Assembly (NCBI GenBank): GCA_016714815.1
Contig: JADKBZ010000014.1
Coordinates: forward strand, 62,001 to 126,000
Length of the DNA stretch: 64,000 nt
Source: Holophagales bacterium
GTDB taxonomy: Bacteria; Acidobacteriota; Thermoanaerobaculia; UBA5066
Direction: 5' to 3'
Shown here: in pieces, positions 44,416-53,016 of the stretch
Position numbering within the stretch: the stretch's first letter is position 1
Layout: each line of letters starts with the position of its first letter
Made by a program: the position numbers and the translations under genes
Notes under the pieces: model-generated
Database searches by the model: none
Seen by the model: only the letters and a program-made list of their open reading frames with translations
Told to the model about the DNA's origin: nothing

Positions 44416-45605
44416 GACGCCATCCTCGTTCCGGCCGGGCGGGCGGCCGTCTCTCCCCCGTCGGGTCCGGGGGTGGTTGGTGCCGCGGGACGCTTCATCC
44501 GCTGCTCGAGCCGGTACGCCGCGGCCCGGGCGATCTCCTCGAGCGCGTCGAAGTCGATCGCGCGGCCGGAGCTCCTCCGCGCCCGGGCGGCTTCGATGGC
44601 CGTCTCGAGGGAGGTCTTCCTGGGAGCGAACCCGAGGACCTTTCGCGCCTTCTCGTTCGCCGCCACGCAGGGGAACCGGATGTAGTGCGCGTGCGCCCCG
44701 GGGGCGGTGCCGACCCCCGTGACCCAGGCGGCCTCCCCGGCGAAGTACGCGACGTTGTGCGGGAGGGGGATCGACGGCGTCCCGAAGAGGAGAAGGGTCG
44801 ACGAGAGCGGAAGGACCCCGTCCGGCGCGATGTTGAACGTCCCGTGGGCACCCGGCGTGTCGAGAGCCCGGAGGAGCGCCTCGCTCGCGTCGTCGGGGTG
44901 GAGCCACTGCATCAGGGGGTCGTAACCGAGCATCGTGAGGGCGACCGGCCCTTCGAGGTAGCGAATCCGGTAGTCGCGACGCTCCGCGGCGAGGAGGGGC
45001 GCGAAGCGCAGCACGGCGACCCGGGCTTCGGGATGCCGCCGGGCGAAGTCGCGGCAGTGCCGCTCGGCCTCCACCGAGTCTCGGACGAAGTGGTCCGCGA
45101 CGTCGGCCCGCATGAGGTGTTCCTCGGAGAGGAACGCCGGGTTGTCTCCCCGGGCCCCGTAGACCATCGTCGTCGAGTAGTGGATGAGGCGCTTGACGTC
45201 GGCCTCTCCGGCCGCCCCGAAGACGTTCAGCGTGCCGATGGAGTTCAGCTCGTGAGCGTAGACGGCGTCCCTGAGGGGGCTTCTGACGCCCGCGAGGTGC
45301 ACCAGGACGTCGGGCCGCTCTTCTTTGAGGATCTTGTAGACGGTCCCGTCCGAGTGGGGCAGGTTCAAATCGAGGAAGCGGTGGCGAACCTCGGCCGGGG
45401 TGTTCGCTGCGGGCGCCAGGTCGAGGACGACGATGTCCCACGTGCCGCGCGCGGCGAGGGCGCGGACGAATCGTGCCCCGAGGTAGCCGCTCCCGCCCGT
45501 GACGGCGACCCTGGGCCGCGCGGTCGCCGCCGGCTTGAACCCGACCACCTCTCCCTCGGCCGAACGCCGCGCCCGAGGGGAGGACTTCTTTTCCGGTTCG
45601 GTCAC
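44412..45605 (-). CDS. Extended SDR / NAD-dependent epimerase-like protein with altered active site
   Basis: 397 residues. The Rossmann start VAVTGGSGYLGARFVRALA fits an NAD(P) epimerase, with substrate-side motifs VLHL/VHLAGVRSP and HPDDASEALLRAL. In place of the catalytic Y-x3-K the helix reads FVRDSVEAERH, where active relatives have Y..DK, so both Tyr and Lys are replaced. A nearby STTMVYGARGD supplies a Tyr without the Lys. About 30 extra residues at each end. Operon: follows the second phasin by 13 bases and couples to the acyltransferase. Role unknown; it may bind NAD without oxidoreduction. Confidence 0.75.
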   Translation of the reverse strand: MTEPEKKSSPRARRSAEGEVVGFKPAATARPRVAVTGGSGYLGARFVRALAARGTWDIVVLDLAPAANTPAEVRHRFLDLNLPHSDGTVYKILKEERPDVLVHLAGVRSPLRDAVYAHELNSIGTLNVFGAAGEADVKRLIHYSTTMVYGARGDNPAFLSEEHLMRADVADHFVRDSVEAERHCRDFARRHPEARVAVLRFAPLLAAERRDYRIRYLEGPVALTMLGYDPLMQWLHPDDASEALLRALDTPGAHGTFNIAPDGVLPLSSTLLLFGTPSIPLPHNVAYFAGEAAWVTGVGTAPGAHAHYIRFPCVAANEKARKVLGFAPRKTSLETAIEAARARRSSGRAIDFDALEEIARAAAYRLEQRMKRPAAPTTPGPDGGETAARPAGTRMAS

Positions 45606-45618
45606 GACCCGGCCCTTC

Positions 45619-45897
45619 TCAAACGGCCTTCTTGCGGCGCGGCCTGGCCGGCGCCTTGGCGGCCTCGAGCTCGGCCTCGAGAGCGGCGATCCGCGCCTCC
45701 ATGCGGGCGAGGTCCTTGCGCGTGGCGACGTTCATCCGCTTCAGCGCGACGGCGACCTGCTTGTCGACGATCTCCTTGACGGCGATCCCCTTCTTGAGCA
45801 TTTCGACGAAAGCCTCGTTCGCGAGCAGGCTGTTGGTCACTTCCGTCGCGAGCTCTTCTCCGCGACTCATGAGCTGCCGGATGATCGTCTCTGCCAT
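45619..45897 (-). CDS. Short phasin-like protein
   Basis: 92 residues, all helical. Its C-terminal half reads VDKQVAVALKRMNVATRKDL then ARMEARIAALEAEL, nearly the same arrangement as the longer phasin's LHRLNVPTQKDLKTL. It ends in a basic ARPRRKKAV tail. The ATG at 45897 has GGAGG ten bases upstream. It leads the minus-strand triplet phasin-SDR-acyltransferase and diverges from the ArsA gene. Confidence 0.78.
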   Translation of the reverse strand: MAETIIRQLMSRGEELATEVTNSLLANEAFVEMLKKGIAVKEIVDKQVAVALKRMNVATRKDLARMEARIAALEAELEAAKAPARPRRKKAV

Positions 45898-46020
45898 GGC
45901 GGCGTTCCTCCCTCCGCACTCGCCCCGTTCGCCCGCCTGGAAGGGCTTTCGTTCCGGGGCGTGCGCGCGAGCTTCCATTATCGCCGCAACGCGGAAAAGG
46001 AATCGAGCGGAGAATGGGCC

Positions 46021-47864
46021 ATGCCGACGCCCGACGCGCTTTCCCGCCTCGACGACGCGCGCCTCATCCTCGTGTCGGGAAAAGGGGGCGTCGGGAAGAC
46101 GGCCGTGGCGGCCGCCCTCGCGGCCAGGGCCGGCGCCGAAGGACGCCGGGTCCTCCTCGTTTCGACCGACGGCCGGGGCGATGCCGCGGCCCTCTTCGGC
46201 CGGTCCGACCCGGGTTACCAGCCGACGAAGCTCGCGCCGGGCGTCCAGGGCCTCACGGCCGAGTTCGACCCGCTCCTCGAGGATTTCGTCAGGACCATCG
46301 CCCCGATCGGCTTCGTCGCGAGCCGCATCCTCGCTTCGCCCACCTTTCGCTACTTCACCCGGGCCACCCCCGGCCTCCCGGACCTCCTCCTCCTCGGGAA
46401 GATCCGCGAGCTCTTCCGCAAGAAGAAGCCCGCCTGGGACCTCATCGTGGTGGACGCCCCCGCGACCGGCCACGCCATATCCCTCTTCTCGATGCCCCGG
46501 ACCGTCCTGGCCACCGTCCCGGCGGGGCCGATCCGGCACGTCGCCGCCGACCTCGACACGATCCTCTCGAATCGCGCCCTGACCCTCCTCGTCGCCGTCG
46601 CCGAGCCGGCCGAGTTCGCCGCCCGCGAGGCGGAGGAGCTGGTCGATGCGGCCCGCGAGAAATCCGGCCTCGAAACGGCCCTCCTCGTCGTCAACCGCAT
46701 CGGCCGGAGCGGAAGGGCCGAAACGCTCCCCCGCGGGGAGCTGCCGGTCCTCAGGATCCCGGAGCTGGAGGGCTCGAGCGCCCCCGGTGCGGGCCCCTTC
46801 GCCGCCGACGAGGCGTTCTTCGCCGCTTTCCGGCCGCGCTCGAGGGGTCTCCTCCCGGCGCCGCGGACCGCCGCCGCCTCCTCCGGGTCCCCGGAAACCT
46901 CGACCTCGAAGAGGCGTTGCGGGACGAACGGCTCGTCGTTCTCGCCGGCCCCGGCGGGGTCGGCAAGACGACCCTCGCCGCCGCCGTCGGAATCGCCTCG
47001 GCCCGGGGCGGACAGAGGACTCTCGTCCTGACCGTCGATCCTGCCCGGCGCCTCGCCCAGGCTCTCGGACTCTCGGGGGACCTCGACCGGCCCGTGCCGG
47101 TGCCGGCCTGCGGCGGCGCCGCTCCGGTGATGCAGATCGACCCCCGCGCGACGTTCGAGAGGCTCCTCGAACGGGTCGCCCCCCCGGCCACGCTGAAGCG
47201 GATCCACGAGAACCGCCTCTACGACGGCCTCGTCGGCTCCCTTCCCGGCGTCATCGAGTACATGGGGGTCGAGGCCCTCGCCGAGCACGCCAATGACCCC
47301 GACACCGACCGGATCGTCCTCGACACCGCTCCCGCCGCACGCGGCATCGACTTCCTGAAGACGCCCCAGCGGATGGTCGAGCTTCTCGAGAACGACGCCC
47401 TTCGCTGGTTTCTCCGAAGCGACTCCCTCCTCTCCAGGGCCCTCTCGGGAGCGTCCCGCGGCGCGGCGTTCGTCCTGCACCTGGCCGATCGCCACCTGGG
47501 GTTCAGCTTCCTCGCCGACCTCGCCGACTTCTTCCGGGCCTTCGACGGTCTCTACGACGGCTTTCGCGAGCGGAGCGCGCTCATCCGCGCGCTCCTCGCC
47601 GACGCCCGCTACCTCGTCGTCTCCTCGGCCGACCGGTCGGCGCTCAGGACGGCCTCCGAGCTGGCCGAGCTACTCCCGGCGGGGCCCGGCAAGGCGGGTC
47701 TCCTCCTCAACCGCGTTTCGCCCCGCTTCGGGCTGCCACCGCTCCCGATCGGGCTCCGCGGGCTCCCGAGGCGGAACTTCCTCGAGGAGCCCGGCTCGCT
47801 CGAGTCGCTCCCCTTCCGCCTCGCCGACCAGCTCTCGCCGGCCGCGGTCGACTCCCCGTCCTGA
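46021..47864 (+). CDS. ArsA-family tandem ATPase (frameshifted between the two halves)
   Basis: Two ArsA/GET3-type halves. The first has a deviant Walker A VSGKGGVGKTAVAAAL, the signal-transduction region STDGRGDAAALF, and the Walker B-like WDLIVVDAPATGHAI. The second has LAGPGGVGKTTLAAAVGI and LTVDPARRLAQALG, plus IVLDTAPAARGIDFL. The halves lie in different frames; one base missing at about 46825-46845 restores a double protein of about 614 residues, the size of two-domain ArsA. GAGAAT lies 5 bases before the ATG at 46021. There is no arsB/arsR nearby and no obvious metalloid context; placement next to phasins suggests tail-anchored-protein or granule targeting, inference only. Confidence 0.82.
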
Positions 47865-47867
47865 CCG

Positions 47868-49400
47868 CTACGCCAGGCCCGAGAGAAGGTCGTCGATCTC
47901 GGTGACGAGGACCTGGCGCGCCGCGTCGATGTCGGCGGCGGCGTAGCGGTCGGCGTCCCACGGCGCCACCCGCGTCCGGAGGCGCGCGTGGAGCGCCTCG
48001 AGCGGGGGGCTCGAGCGGAGCGGGCGCCTGAGGTCGAGCGCCTGAGCGGCGGCCAGGAGCTCGATGGCCAGGACGTTTTCGAGGCTCGCCACGTTCCGCG
48101 CGAATTTTCGGGCGGCGATCGGCCCCATCGAGACGTGGTCCTCCTTGCCGGCCGAGGTCGGGATCGAGTCGACCGACGCCGGGAAGGAGTTCGCCTTGCA
48201 CTCGGAGACGAGCGCCGCGGCGGTGACGTGGATCATCATGAAACCCGAGTGGAGCCCGCCCTCCTTCACGAGGAAGGCCGGAAGGTCGCCCGAGAGGGTC
48301 GGGTTGACGAGTCGCTCCGTCCTGCGCTCGGAGATCGACGCGAGGTCGGTCGCCGCGGCGGTCAGCATGTCGAAGACGAGAGCGACGGGGGCGGCGTGGA
48401 AGTTCCCGCCGGAGATCAGCTCCCCCTCGCCGTCCGGCCCGGTGGCGAAGACCATCGGGTTGTCGGTGGCGGAGTTCATCTCCGTCGTGACGACCCGGAG
48501 CGCGTGCGCGGCGGCGTCGCGGACCGTCCCGTGCACCTGGGGCGCGCAGCGGAGGGCGTACGCGTCCTGGACGATCCCGCAGTCGCGGTGGCTCTCCCGG
48601 AGCGGCGAGTCGGCGAGGAGGACGCGCAGGTTCGCGGCCGAGACGCCCTGCCCCGGGTGCGGGCGCGCCGCGTGGATCCGCGCGTCGAAGGCGACGTCGG
48701 TCCCCTTCAGCGCGTCGATCGTGAGCGCCGTGACGAAGTCGGCCGCCTTCAGCAGCGAGAGGAGCCGCGCGAGCGCGAGCCCGCCGACGGAGGTCGTCAG
48801 CTGCGTCCCGTTGATGAGGGCGAGACCCTCCTTCGCCTCGAAGACCGCGGGCGACAGGCCCGCGGCCGCGAGCGCCTCCCTGGCGGAGACGCTCTTCCCG
48901 CGGAGCTCGACGCTCCCCTCCCCCATGACCGCCCTCGCCAGGTGCGCCAGCGGCGCGAGGTCGCCCGAGGCGCCGACGGAGCCCTGGGACGGGACGTGGG
49001 GGTGGATCCCGGCAGCGAGCATCGCCAGGAGCAGCTCGACGGTCTCCCGCCTCACGCCCGAGAAGCCGCAGGCGAGGCAGTTCGCGCGGAGAAGCATCAG
49101 CGCGCGGACGGTCTCGGAGGGGAGCAACTCCCCGACGCCCGCCGCGTGGCTCTCGACGAGGTTGCGCTGGAGCTGCTGCAGCTTGTCGCGCGGGATGACG
49201 ACGTCGGAGAACTTCCCGAAGCCGGTCGTCACGCCGTAGACGACCCGGTCCTCGCGGACGGCGCGGTCGATGACGGCGCGCGAGGCGTCGATACGGCGGC
49301 CGGCGTCTTCGGAGAGGACGGCGCTACGGCCCCGGAAGGCGACGTCGACGAGGTTCTCGAGGGTCAGGGAGCTGCCGGTCAGGACGAGGGGTTCGCTCAT
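47868..49400 (-). CDS. hutH: Histidine ammonia-lyase
   Basis: Deaminates histidine to urocanate. The 510 residues have the MIO cofactor-forming Ala-Ser-Gly at about 144-146 in GSVGASGDLAPLAHL, the YGVTTGFGKFSD loop with the catalytic Tyr, and SATDNPMVF. The length is exactly that of the family. The ATG at 49400 has no ribosome site but TGC-GAGAAT nine bases upstream. It diverges from purA across 55 bases. Product feeds HutU (39159-40841). Confidence 0.97.
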   Translation of the reverse strand: MSEPLVLTGSSLTLENLVDVAFRGRSAVLSEDAGRRIDASRAVIDRAVREDRVVYGVTTGFGKFSDVVIPRDKLQQLQRNLVESHAAGVGELLPSETVRALMLLRANCLACGFSGVRRETVELLLAMLAAGIHPHVPSQGSVGASGDLAPLAHLARAVMGEGSVELRGKSVSAREALAAAGLSPAVFEAKEGLALINGTQLTTSVGGLALARLLSLLKAADFVTALTIDALKGTDVAFDARIHAARPHPGQGVSAANLRVLLADSPLRESHRDCGIVQDAYALRCAPQVHGTVRDAAAHALRVVTTEMNSATDNPMVFATGPDGEGELISGGNFHAAPVALVFDMLTAAATDLASISERRTERLVNPTLSGDLPAFLVKEGGLHSGFMMIHVTAAALVSECKANSFPASVDSIPTSAGKEDHVSMGPIAARKFARNVASLENVLAIELLAAAQALDLRRPLRSSPPLEALHARLRTRVAPWDADRYAAADIDAARQVLVTEIDDLLSGLA

Positions 49401-49409
49401 CGGTCGGTG

Positions 49410-49449
49410 ATTCTCGCATTCGGGCGATCCCCGCGCCGGCGGGTAGAAT
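49410..49449. promoter_or_regulatory. Overlapping divergent promoters of hutH and purA
   Basis: Minus strand: TGC-GAGAAT (49410-49418), nine bases from the hutH ATG. Plus strand: TAGAAT (49444-49449), six bases from the purA GTG. Only 28 bases separate the two -10 elements, so polymerases would compete. No Shine-Dalgarno sequence on either side. Confidence 0.55.
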
Positions 49450-49455
49450 CGCGCG

Positions 49456-50784
49456 GTGAATACGTCCCGAAACGCCTTTGTGATCGTCGGGGGGCAGTGG
49501 GGCGACGAAGGGAAGGGGAAGGTCGTCGACCTCATCTCCCCAGCCTTCGACGTCGTCGCGCGCTACCAGGGCGGCCACAACGCCGGCCACACCGTCAAGT
49601 TCGAAGACCGCCACTTCGCCCTTCGCCTCGTCCCGTCCGGCATCTGCCGCAAGGGGATCCTGAACGTCATCGGCAACGGCCTCGTCGTCGACCCGAGGGC
49701 CCTCGTCGCCGAGATCGCGAGCCTCGTGGCCGCGGGCGTACCGGTGGGCGAGAACCTCAAGCTCTCCGATCGCGCCCACGTCATCCTCCCGACTCACGCC
49801 CTCCTCGACGGCGCGCGGGAGAAGGCGCTCGGCGGAGCCAACATCGGCACGACCTCGCGCGGCATCGGACCGGCCTACGAGTCGAAGGCGAACCGGACCG
49901 GCATCCGGGTGGCCGACCTCGTCGACCCCGACCGTTTCGTCTCCCTCGCGCGCCCCCTCCTGACGCACCACGCGGCCGTCCTCTCCCACTTCTACGGCCT
50001 CGAGGCGCCGAGCGTGGACGAGACGATAGAGACCTACCTCGCCTGCGCCCGCGAGCTCGCCCCCCTCGTTGCCGACACGCGGGCCCTTCTCCAGCAGAAG
50101 CTCGCCGACGGCGCCCGCATCCTCTGCGAAGGGGCCCAGGGCGTCATGCTCGACGTCGACCACGGGACCTACCCGTTCGTCACCTCCTCCTCCTGCGGTC
50201 CGGGGGGCGCGTGCACCGGCCTCGGCATCCCGCCGTCGTCCATCGGCGCCGTCGTCGGCATCATGAAGGCCTACACGACGCGGGTTGGCTCCGGCCCCTT
50301 CCCGACCGAGCTGTTCGACGAGACGGGCGATCGGATCCGGGCTCGCGGAAACGAGTTCGGCACCGTGACCGGGCGCCCGCGCCGGGTCGGCTGGTTCGAC
50401 GCCGTCGTTGCCCGGACGAGCCTCCATATCGGTGGCCTCGACGCCATCGCCCTGACGAAGACCGACGTCCTCGACGACCACGACGAGGTGAAGATCTGCG
50501 TCGCCTACGACGTGAACGGAAAGACCGTCACCGAGGTCCCCGCCCGCTCGGACCACTACGAGGCGGCCAGGCCGATCTATCAGACCTTCCCCGGCTGGAA
50601 GAAGTCGATCGTCGGCACGGACGACTTCACCGCCCTCCCGGAGGCGGCGCGGGCCTACGTCTTCGCCCTCGAGGAAGCGATCGGCGCGCCGATCACGCTC
50701 CTTTCGACGGGACCGAAGCGGGAGGAGACGATCATCCGGCCCGGGACCGTCCTCGACACCTGGCTCTCCCCCGCCCGCGGCTGA
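49456..50784 (+). CDS. purA: Adenylosuccinate synthetase
   Basis: GTP-dependent condensation of IMP and Asp, first step to AMP. The 442 residues have the phosphate loop VGGQWGDEGKGKVVDLIS, HNAGHTVKFEDRHFALRLVP, the IMP loop IGTTSRGIGPAYESK, the conserved EGAQGVMLDVDHGTYPFVTS, and GTVTGRPRRVGWFDAV. The GTG at 49456 lies six bases after TAGAAT with no ribosome site. A hairpin lies downstream. Confidence 0.97.
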   Translation: MNTSRNAFVIVGGQWGDEGKGKVVDLISPAFDVVARYQGGHNAGHTVKFEDRHFALRLVPSGICRKGILNVIGNGLVVDPRALVAEIASLVAAGVPVGENLKLSDRAHVILPTHALLDGAREKALGGANIGTTSRGIGPAYESKANRTGIRVADLVDPDRFVSLARPLLTHHAAVLSHFYGLEAPSVDETIETYLACARELAPLVADTRALLQQKLADGARILCEGAQGVMLDVDHGTYPFVTSSSCGPGGACTGLGIPPSSIGAVVGIMKAYTTRVGSGPFPTELFDETGDRIRARGNEFGTVTGRPRRVGWFDAVVARTSLHIGGLDAIALTKTDVLDDHDEVKICVAYDVNGKTVTEVPARSDHYEAARPIYQTFPGWKKSIVGTDDFTALPEAARAYVFALEEAIGAPITLLSTGPKREETIIRPGTVLDTWLSPARG

Positions 50785-50802
50785 CCCGCCGACGGAACCC
50801 GT

Positions 50803-50836
50803 CGCCCGCCCGATCCCCGGAGGGACCGGGCGGGCG
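50803..50836. terminator. Bidirectional hairpin between convergent purA and the secreted-protein gene
   Basis: A 15-bp GC-rich stem (50803-50817 with 50822-50836, one A-C mismatch) with a four-base loop. No T-run, so either a factor-assisted or a structure-only terminator. It lies 18 bases after the purA stop and 11 before the opposing stop. Confidence 0.55.
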
Positions 50837-50847
50837 CGGGCTCTCCC

Positions 50848-51780
50848 TCACGGAAGCGGAAGGTCCCTGAAGACGAACGTGTGGCGGACGAGGCTCTTCT
50901 CCGACTGCATCAGGACCTTCATCGTCCAGTCGGGCTTCGGCTTCTCGCCCCAGAACTCGAGGACCATGAACCCGGCCTGCTCGGACCTTCCGCTGAATTT
51001 CGGCTCGCCCTTGCCGTCGACGAGCTTGATGTCCTGGATCGCTTTCTTCGGGTCATTGACGCGGAGAACGATCTGCTCCTCGCCCCCTTTCGGGAACGAG
51101 TAGAGGGCGCTCTCGACCAGTTCCTTGAGCTGGTCCTCCTCGGTGAGCCCGTCCTTCTTCAGCTTCGCGCGCTCGGCCGCCTCGGCCTTCTTCCGCTCCG
51201 CGGTCACCTGCGCCTGGGAGAGGACCCCGATCTCGACCCCGGTCGCTTTCAGCGCCGGGTGGGAAAGGGGCTTGCCCCCCATCGACAGAATCTTCGGGAA
51301 GGCCGCCTCGCCGTTCGGGTCGCGGCTCGGGACGTAGAGCTCGATCTCGCCGGAAACCTCCTTCAGCAGCTTCGCCTTGCGGGGAGGGTTCTTCATCTCG
51401 GCAAAGACGATCGTGGGCGGGGCGGGCCCCTCCTTCGGATTCCCGAACTGGCCCCGCTGCGTCGGCTCGAGGCGCGCGCTCGCGGCGTCGTCGGGAACGA
51501 GGTTCGTCCCGAGGTCGTCGACCGCCTTCCTCACGACCACGCGCGACGCCTTCGCGTCGGCGGCCGGGATGTCGGGCAGCTCGATCCCGAGCGTGCAGCG
51601 CGGGAAGCTCCCCGACGAGCGCCGGTCCTGGACCGAAGTGAGCTTCGTGTTCGCGGGGGTCGCGGCAGCCGGCGCGGCGGCCCTGGCGGGGCCCGGCTTC
51701 GCCTTCGACTGTGCGGCCGCGGGCAGCGCGGCGAGGGCAGCGACCAGGAGGAGCGGAAGACTCTGGCTGGCGGCGTTCAC
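50848..51780 (-). CDS. Secreted protein of unknown function, paralogue A
   Basis: 310 residues with signal peptide SLPLLLVAALAALPAAAQS, then an Ala/Pro linker. It shares an ordered set of motifs with the gene directly upstream: a strand reading RVVVRKAVDDLGTNLVP, a KNPPRKAKLLKEVSGEIELY then VPSRDPNG block, then a Lys/Glu-rich helical part and a C-terminal strand region. No known domain recognised. The GTG at 51780 overlaps the upstream stop as GTGA. Confidence 0.72.
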   Translation of the reverse strand: MNAASQSLPLLLVAALAALPAAAQSKAKPGPARAAAPAAATPANTKLTSVQDRRSSGSFPRCTLGIELPDIPAADAKASRVVVRKAVDDLGTNLVPDDAASARLEPTQRGQFGNPKEGPAPPTIVFAEMKNPPRKAKLLKEVSGEIELYVPSRDPNGEAAFPKILSMGGKPLSHPALKATGVEIGVLSQAQVTAERKKAEAAERAKLKKDGLTEEDQLKELVESALYSFPKGGEEQIVLRVNDPKKAIQDIKLVDGKGEPKFSGRSEQAGFMVLEFWGEKPKPDWTMKVLMQSEKSLVRHTFVFRDLPLP

Positions 51781-52682
51781 GGGAGCGGGACCTCCTTGAT
51801 GTCGAAGGGGACGGAAACGATGGCCTTGTCGGTGAAAAGGCTGACGACGAGGACGGCGTCCTTCGGCAGCTCCTTCTTCACGTCGATCTGCTTAAGGACC
51901 GTCTCCCCGGCCGTTCGCCCCGCCGAGCCTCCGGTCTCGATCCGTTCGCCCGACGCCGTTTCGAGCCAGAAGTCCTGAATCTTCTCCTCGCCCGCCTTCG
52001 GGATCCGCAGGTAGAGGCCGTGCTCCGGGAAGTCCGACGCCCCGATCTCGTCGAAGGCCTTCGCCATCTCGATGAGGCTTTCGACCTCCCCGTCCTTCAT
52101 CCCGCGCTCCTTCGCCTCTGCGCGGATCGCGGCGATCTTCTTCTCGTCGAGCCGGTCCTTCTTCAGCTCCTCGACGTAGCTATCCTTCGAGAGGACCGTC
52201 ACCTCGACCTTCGCGGCGCCGAGCCCCTTCGACGGCACCGGCTTGCCCGGACGGGCGAGGAACCCCGGCACCTTCACGAGGCTGTTCGGGTCCCGCATAG
52301 GGATGAAGAGATCCGCGGTCCCCGACAGCCGCACCGACGCCGCGCCGCGCGGCGGGTTCTCGAGGGTGACCTGGATGTTTCCGGCGTTGCTGTTGCGGTC
52401 GCTGAACTCGGCCCGGGAGGCTTTCGGATTGACGAGGCTCTTCCCGGTGTCGTCCTTGGCTTCCTTCACGCGGATCCGCGCCGACTTCACGTCGTCGAGG
52501 CCGTCTCCGGCGAGGTTCAGCGTCAGGACGAGCCCTCCCGTCGCCATCTCCGCCGAGATCCGGTCGTCGGCGACCTCGGCGACGACCACCTTCACGTTGC
52601 CCTGCCCCGCCGCCGGCAGGGTCGCTCCCAGCGCGGAGAGCGCAAAGAGCGCGCCGACACGACACGTCCCGATTCGTTTCAT
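51777..52682 (-). CDS. Secreted protein of unknown function, paralogue B
   Basis: 301 residues with a signal peptide ending near LGATLPAAGQG. Matching blocks with its neighbour: RIRVKEAKDDTGKSLVNP, ENPPRGAASVRLSGTADLFI then PMRDPNS, a helical Lys/Glu stretch (LKKDRLDEKKIAAIRAEAKE), and final strands. The ATG at 52682 has GAGGTGACC upstream, fixing the start over the GTG two codons earlier. The pair looks like an ancient tandem duplication. The repeated NPPR...RDPN block may be the fold core. Confidence 0.75.
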   Translation of the reverse strand: MKRIGTCRVGALFALSALGATLPAAGQGNVKVVVAEVADDRISAEMATGGLVLTLNLAGDGLDDVKSARIRVKEAKDDTGKSLVNPKASRAEFSDRNSNAGNIQVTLENPPRGAASVRLSGTADLFIPMRDPNSLVKVPGFLARPGKPVPSKGLGAAKVEVTVLSKDSYVEELKKDRLDEKKIAAIRAEAKERGMKDGEVESLIEMAKAFDEIGASDFPEHGLYLRIPKAGEEKIQDFWLETASGERIETGGSAGRTAGETVLKQIDVKKELPKDAVLVVSLFTDKAIVSVPFDIKEVPLP

Positions 52683-52834
52683 GGTCACCTCACGACTGTT
52701 GTCGGGCGGAGGCTATCGCGCTTACCACGGCGCCGCCTCGTGACCATCGTCACCGATCCGCCACTCAGGCACCGCGGCCGGACCGCACCCCGATTCGGCC
52801 TCGCCGGCGCGGACGCGGTAACATCCGCGCTGGC

Positions 52835-52911
52835 GGGCCGTTAGCTCAGTTGGTTAGAGCATCTGCCTTTTAAGCAGGGGGTCCCGGGTTCGAGTCCCGG
52901 ACGGCTCACCA
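52835..52911 (+). tRNA. tRNA-Lys (anticodon TTT)
   Basis: 77-nt cloverleaf with acceptor GGGCCGT/ACGGCTC (one G-U), D-arm GCTCAGTTGGTTAGAGC, anticodon loop CTTTTAA (anticodon TTT), T-loop TTCGAGT and encoded CCA at 52909-52911. TAACAT ten bases upstream may be the -10 element. Confidence 0.96.
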
Positions 52912-53016
52912 GTACCCCCACTCTTTTCGACGAAGCACGACGGGCGCCGCGATTCTCGCTGACGCCCTTGACCCCGTCCGAGGGAGCGTCGACTCTCTTC
53001 GGCGGAGGAGGCCGAG

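Noticed and set aside
46800..46880. Programmed frameshift in the ArsA gene
   Set aside because: No slippery heptamer or downstream pseudoknot was evident, and many unrelated genes here show the same one-base defect.
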